Of a stretch of DNA of 64,000 nucleotides, positions 49,673-64,000 are shown piece after piece. Both the position numbers and the translations under genes were made by a program. The stretch lies in NCBI GenBank assembly GCA_020091685.1, contig CM034604.1, positions 8,475,682-8,539,681 of the forward strand, given 5' to 3'. The notes beneath the pieces are model-generated. The model saw nothing but the letters and a program-made list of their open reading frames with translations. It searched no databases and was not told the origin of the DNA. The DNA comes from Lutjanus erythropterus (lineage: Eukaryota; Chordata; Actinopteri; Lutjaniformes; Lutjanidae). Position 1 is the first letter of the stretch; each line of letters begins with the position of its first letter.

Positions 49673-51352
49673 CCCCATGCACTGACACATTAAGGACATG
49701 CCTCCATCTCCCCTTATCCTCCCTGACGGTCAGTCACAAACTGTCTCAGTCCAAATCAGCCCAGCAGTTCACTTTAGCTCCTTTCAGTTCCAACAACCTG
49801 ACACAGCAGAAAAAAATACCAAAACAATCCATCCTGTCACCGTCCTCTAGCTCTGGTGGGTCAAACATGCCTGGACATGTGCGATAAAGCTGCTAGACAG
49901 AGCGTCCATGTTGAGGTCATTTTCAGATTATAGTGGTGTTTGACACTGAGATTACTAAAATGTACCTTGTGCATCAGTATGAGAGACCGAGGGGTGTTAC
50001 AAAGTCATCCCTATTTGATGACTTGGACTGAGGATAGATAGGAATTCAATGATTATTTGAAAACTGCAAGGTTATTCATTAAGAAAGACCTTATCATGGC
50101 TCACAGGAACCAACAATGTGCTTTGATGTGATGCCAACAAGTGTTCTCTGGGTTTTCCACGTCTTTTTCTGAATGCATTTATCTGCACAGTGAATCAGAA
50201 GGTGGGTGATGTGAGAATTTAAGATAGGGAGAAAGTGAAGTTTGACTTTAATGCAGTCTGAGGGGGATTAAAATTGGGAGTGAAGAGATAATAATTTCAA
50301 AGTGGAATGCACACCAGTGTAGGAGAGGTGCACTTGTGGAAGACTCATGTTGAAACACTGGTAAATTATTAAAACATGTTTTGCATTGTGACTATGAGTA
50401 TGTGACTATCCTCTCATACAAGGTAACGGTAATAAAACACAAACCAAACACAAACTAGCCATGTGTTTCATTTATTACTGTACGTGGATGTAAGTTTTTA
50501 GTTTTGGTTGATTGATCCAATATATTTATTCTGTTTTTAATGTTGTTTGTCAATGTGGAGCCAATTTTAAATACTTTGTTTGCCACAAGGTAGATTAGTA
50601 GTGTACTAGTAAATCATATTATGTAAGCATTTGCTTTTTTCTTTAAAAAGTTGCTACTCTCAGTGTAAAATAAATGCAGTGGAGTAAAAAGCACAATATA
50701 AACCTATATATATAGGTTTATAAGTATAAAGTATCATAAAGTGGAAACACTCAACTAAAGTATGTCAACACTTTACCTGAGTACAGTACTTGAGTAAATA
50801 TAATCAGTAACTTTTCACCACTGCATTTAAGTATGCATTACAGTCATTGTTCTGCATATGAGTCATGTTCAGGAGAAACGCAGGTATGCAATCAAACCTG
50901 TAACCATCACCCACAGAGAAGAATGTAAACGACTGTTGAGTCACTCAGGTAAATGAGCACCTATGGAGGTAACCAGACAAACAAGGACCCATCTGAGGAT
51001 AGACTGAAAACAGGTACTGTGCCCCCCTCCTAATGGGTGCGCCCTCGCCACCGTATCTACACTATTGTTTGTGTCACAAAAACACTGCTGTCTGACCCTG
51101 ACAAACCTGCACATTGAAATCTTACAAGGTACAATAGCGCCTTTGAACGAAACTGATCTGAAGAACACTGCTGCATATGCATGTTATCATAAAGAATTAA
51201 TAAATAAAACGATGTTTTTCTTTAAAGCATTTTGATTTGCGACAAATTAACTGTATATCTGTAGTAGAATCACACGGTAAAACAACAGGTATGTAACACA
51301 GCTGTGTGATGTTGATGATGGGATGAAAGAAGAAGAAGAAACATCAGCTCAC

Positions 51353-51480
51353 CTGTTGTATCGACCGAACACCTGTTGAGCCTCCGGAACCGCAGAAGAA
51401 GAAAACAGACTACACTGCAGGTTTTCCTGCTGTTCGAAGTGAACAGAGCAGTAAACTACAGCATGTTGAGGTAGAGAGTT
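51353..51480 (-). other. paqr8: Probable paqr8 5' UTR exon
   Basis: The minus strand reads CGGTCGATACAACAG then gtgagctgatg, a strong donor at 51352, about 2.4 kb upstream of the coding-exon acceptor at 48908. No ATG opens a useful frame. The 5' limit is not visible. It sits about 1.5 kb from the mcm3 ATG in divergent orientation. Confidence 0.5.
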
Positions 51481-52012
51481 GTTTCAGAGGCTGCAGAAGA
51501 AGAAAAGTGTAAAAACACAGTCACAGCTGAGTGTGGGCGGGGCTACAATGACCGGATCTCTCCGTGTTATCAGTAAAGACAACACCTTAGGCTAACGTAT
51601 ATTCCTCTAATAGATATTTACAGGTGCTTATATTCAGAAAACTACATTCAGTCTTACGTTTGTGCTAAATAGCCTATCACTGTGAGACTATTTAACTATC
51701 ATTTTCTAAAAGAAACTTAGAGGAGTAAGTTTATGTGTTTATAATGACCAAATCCTTTATGATGACTGTGGTTAAACAGGACTGTTTTTTTTTTAAACTT
51801 TAATAACGATGATACACCTCAGGGGGGAAAGAATAGATAAAATACATATTTAATTTTACATGTGTGTCTCCATCTACTGTCCGGTACTATACACTGCATT
51901 CATGTTCAAAACCAAGTTGGTCTGCTTTATTTGCACTTGATTTCATGCCAGAAAAACATGATATTTACAGTATAAAGACAATGAAAATTAGGGCTTACCA
52001 GACACATGTGGC

Positions 52013-52048
52013 TTATATTATATTATATTATATTATATTATATTATAA
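52013..52048. repeat. (TATTA)n pentanucleotide microsatellite
   Basis: About seven TATTA/ATATT units in an AT-rich stretch. Confidence 0.9.
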
Positions 52049-52724
52049 TAACAAAGATTTTAAAAAGTTAAAAACTAATTCTGACTGGTTGATGAGGGAT
52101 ATACTGATACAAGGTTGAGTGTTATTCAGAAAGACTGAGCAAGTAATCTGTTTTGTCTCAAGTGTCTCAAAATGTATTTGTATACAGCCAGACACGATTT
52201 TAATTAATTCCATAATTCCTATAAGTTTAAAAAATGTTTCATGTGATTAATTGTCTATATGTGGCACAAATCTACTAATATTCTGAACTTTAGCACACTT
52301 AATCAAATTATTATTATACATATTTTAAAAGTTTGGTGATTTAAAATTCTTACAGTAGTGTTAGTATGCAGGCTGGAGACTCCCACTAAAACTAGCGACC
52401 TATAATAAACAGATCTTACTTCTATATAAGCATAAATCTACTCCTTATACATGCTACATTTGGAATAACTATTACATGCTAAGTAAATATCTATATGTCT
52501 AAATGTGAACAGAATATTTTGACTGTAAATCAACTCATAATAACAGATATGAATTAAAATGTTATTAAATGTTTGTGACAGATGCTCAATTCACATTATC
52601 GGGGCTCTCAAACTTTTAAAAGTCATGTCAAGTCCCCGTTTATGTCTCCATCTCCTGGACAAATCGGTTAGGACATGGATACTCAGCTTTTCCTCCTTTT
52701 ATCAATCCGCCCCTTCCTGCTCCA

Positions 52725-52884
52725 TTTTCGCGCGAGTTCTTGAAATGGGCGGGGTCACGTGGTGTGACCGTGGATCTTATTGGACGGCTGCACGTTTACC
52801 CGCCGACTATGCAAAAGAGTACGTAGCGAGCTGACCAATCCGCTCTCACGCTTTACTTGTACCCGGCACGCAGTGGCGCGAAAA
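52725..52884 (+). promoter_or_regulatory. mcm3: mcm3 promoter with E2F, GC, E-box and CCAAT sites
   Basis: ttttcgcgc (52725-52733) and ggcgcgaaaa (52875-52884) are opposite-strand E2F sites. Between them lie gggcgggg (52747-52754), cacgtg (52756-52761), attgg (52779-52783) and ccaat (52835-52839). MCM genes are classic E2F targets switched on at G1/S. The ATG follows 98 bases after the second E2F site. The start site is not determined. Confidence 0.75.
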
Positions 52885-52982
52885 TCCTTCAGTTGTGTGG
52901 CTTGACGGCAGCAGACACACACCGTACCAAACTCTGTGCAACATTTTAACACTTTAAAAATTGTAATAAATAATCTGTAACG

Positions 52983-61749
<8,767 letters not shown>

Positions 61750-62272
61750 GGGAGGAGGACAGTTAATGAAACTGATCGCATGGACTCTGAAAGAAACTGG
61801 TTTATATTCACATGTACATATTGGACACCTCGCCTCTGCTTTTCATCTAGAATTTTCTCAAAATGCAGTCAGACCTCTGACCTCTAATTTGCAGTTCCAC
61901 AAACGGCACCAGTGATTTTGAAAATGTGTTCTCATGGTGGATTTGGATCCACGGTGGTGCAGATTGTTCCATAAACTCATTTTTGCAAGCAAAACCAGTG
62001 CAAAAAGATCTAAGTTTTAAGCATTTATGCACTTGTTTGTGTTCAGTTGTGGTAATTTGACTTTATAATGTCCTTATGTTGCAGACTGTTGAACATGTCA
62101 GTTCATATGTAGAAGGCAGGAGGGGACTGCAGCCCCTACAGTGTGAAACCCACTGTGCATTACTGCACCATCATAAGGACATTGTAAATTAGTTTTACCA
62201 ACACTTCTGTTGTCTGGATTTGTATATAGTTGAAGACAAGTTTTGAAATTAAGCATAGTTGTGTATTAAAAA

Positions 62273-62278
62273 AATAAA
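62273..62278 (+). terminator. mcm3: mcm3 poly(A) signal
   Basis: AATAAA 523 bases after the mcm3 stop codon, the first good signal downstream. Confidence 0.6.
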
Positions 62279-62299
62279 ATGTAATGCTTGGGAAACTAT

Positions 62300-63230
62300 T
62301 TGTGTTCTTAAAGTAATTGATTCTTCCTAAATCCCACCCCTTTTTTTTTTTGCTCTGTTGAGCAAATTTGGTACCTGTCAGAAAGAATCTCAAGTCAACT
62401 TTCTGTGTTAATGCTGCTTTCCAGACGGTTCAGAACTCAAACATTTCTGACCTCTGATAGAACACCATTCAAAGTTGGAGTTTCATACTTGTGAAGACTT
62501 TATGAAGAAGCCCTTTTCTGACATCAATGGCAGCACCCATGCAAGCCTGAAATAATGCATACTATCAAATAGCAAAACCTTAGTCGCCAGTGCTAAGTGC
62601 CATACAACGTATAACATCCTCGGTTTCCTCATGTAGTTTCCTGTGTTGTTTATGCAAGAAGGCTGCACTGCTGAGGGTTTAATTGAGTGTATACTTGCCA
62701 AAAAAAAAACATTAGTTTTGAACAACCAGCCATGTTTTTCTCCTTAATTTTGGTGTCATGAACCTGGAATGACTGGAGGTCTGAAATTGTAAATTCCAAC
62801 TGTGAAATTTCGACTTCCAAAGTTGTCTTGAATGCAGCAACACCCTGCATTTGTGTGACATTGAAATAATCAGAAAAATGTTACATAAGTTGCTGTCTGA
62901 CGTCACATACGCAGAAATGTCGTGGATGTTTGGTTGTTTATAACAGATTATTTCACGTATCAATTTTGTTGCTCACATATAATAGCTGTCCACATAGTGA
63001 CCTGGATCAGTTAGAAACATTTATTAGCATTAACCCTGATAACCAGTTAGCTTAAAAATGGCACTTTACAACTTACAAGCTCATGAACACACTTAAGTCA
63101 GAAAAACGACTTATAAACTGATAATAGGACTGTCCAAGAATACACTTCAAGCCAGCCCAGCGCATAGCATATCTATGTTAAAGAACCAATTTTTGAGAAC
63201 AGTTAAAAAGAAACCTGTAAAGTGCCAAAA
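62300..63230. other. Gene-free stretch downstream of mcm3
   Basis: No supported exon on either strand; AT-rich with short A or T runs. Nothing conserved is recognisable. Confidence 0.5.
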
Positions 63231-63234
63231 TATC

Positions 63235-63668
63235 CACATCTTTATTTAGCTAATGTGAGCAAAATTCTAGCAAACTAGCTAGCTAACCAGTGTTATGATT
63301 AACTAAGTTTTGCTAACTTATGTAACTAACTTATAAATGTTGACCAAAAAATTGGAATTAGAGTTGGTATTAATCATTTACAAAGGTTTTTTGGTAGGAC
63401 ATGATTTGTCCCAGTTCTCAAGAATAGGTAATAGTTGTCCTGAGTGTTAGCAAGATGCTACCTAATGACATAACTAGCTAACTAACAATTTTAGTTAGTT
63501 TTGATGTTTTAGCAGACATTGTAACCTATTGTTATATTTACAATATCTTTTAACCATCATCAAAATGTGGTTTTCTTAGCACAACATATCTAAGCACAGG
63601 AAAGGAGAGAGCTGACTGTGTGTGTAGCAGGGTTACACAACTGTTACTGGAACACAGAGCAAAAGTGA
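63235..63668 (+). mobile_element. TAGC-rich interspersed element, copy 5
   Basis: TAGC-rich core (ctagcaaactagctagctaa), then 'cttttaaccatcatcaaaat', 'gcacaggaaaggagag' and 'ggaacacagagcaaaagtga', in the same order as the right half of the copy at 13173-13495. The right inverted end is decayed. Confidence 0.6.
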
Positions 63669-63669
63669 A

Positions 63670-64000
63670 TGCTATGTTACAGCACGTTACTTCATTCCTT
63701 CCTTAATGTACATTCTGGGAAAATCTCTGCTTGCTCTATCCCAGGAAATTTGGGCTGTGATTTCCCAAGTTTTTCTGCCAGCCAACTGTCACTGTGTTTT
63801 ATTTTTGTTACAAGAATTTGCTGGAAAAATGGTTTTGAGATGCTGGGGCACTGATTTCCCAGAGGAGCTGTTCTCAAATGATTTAACCTCTTCTTGCTTC
63901 TGTACCGCTGTGTTTACAAGAGGCATTTTATTTGAAACCCCCAATGAATCCAGACCTCGCTTTGTGTGGGAGACAGGTCCCACAGGTCATCGTACACCTC
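63670..64000. other. Right edge, nothing recognised
   Basis: Short open frames on both strands lack motifs and splice context. The window ends in unassigned DNA. Confidence 0.4.

Overview
The window is nuclear DNA from a teleost fish, most likely a percomorph-type genome (an inference). Genes are split by short GT-AG introns, intergenic DNA is rich in (CA)n tracts and small non-autonomous transposons, and the opioid precursor gene carries a fish-type YGGF nociceptin. No bacterial, CRISPR or rRNA signature was seen. Exon boundaries were read by eye from splice consensus, phase and comparison with the human proteins as I remember them; no alignment was run.

Layout: (1) 1-5.5 kb: large 3' coding exon of prepronociceptin (pnoc, +); the signal-peptide exon was not found and probably lies upstream of the window. 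(2) 9.1-27 kb: zinc finger protein 395 (znf395, -), nine coding exons plus a GC-rich non-coding first exon, tail-to-tail with pnoc. (3) 27-47.5 kb: mostly repeats, with one unrecognised four-exon minus-strand gene (32.6-40.4 kb) for a tiny single-span membrane protein. Its juxtamembrane CxxC and NAYDV motifs resemble transmembrane adaptors of the LAT/NTAL type. (4) 47.6-51.5 kb: membrane progestin receptor beta (paqr8, -), one coding exon and a likely 5' UTR exon. (5) 52.7-62.3 kb: DNA replication licensing factor mcm3 (+), 17 coding exons, 816 residues, behind a promoter with E2F, CCAAT and GC boxes. (6) 62.3-64 kb: repeats.

The pairs pnoc/znf395 (human 8p21) and paqr8/mcm3 (human 6p12) keep the relative orientations known in human, but here they share one 64 kb segment, so the 27-47 kb stretch is a synteny junction. 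The genes do not form a pathway. The main novelty candidates are the small adaptor-like gene at the junction, the two-peptide nociceptin precursor, and several repeat families with recognisable ends, including a nested insertion with a visible target-site duplication. I did not find an undescribed multi-gene system.
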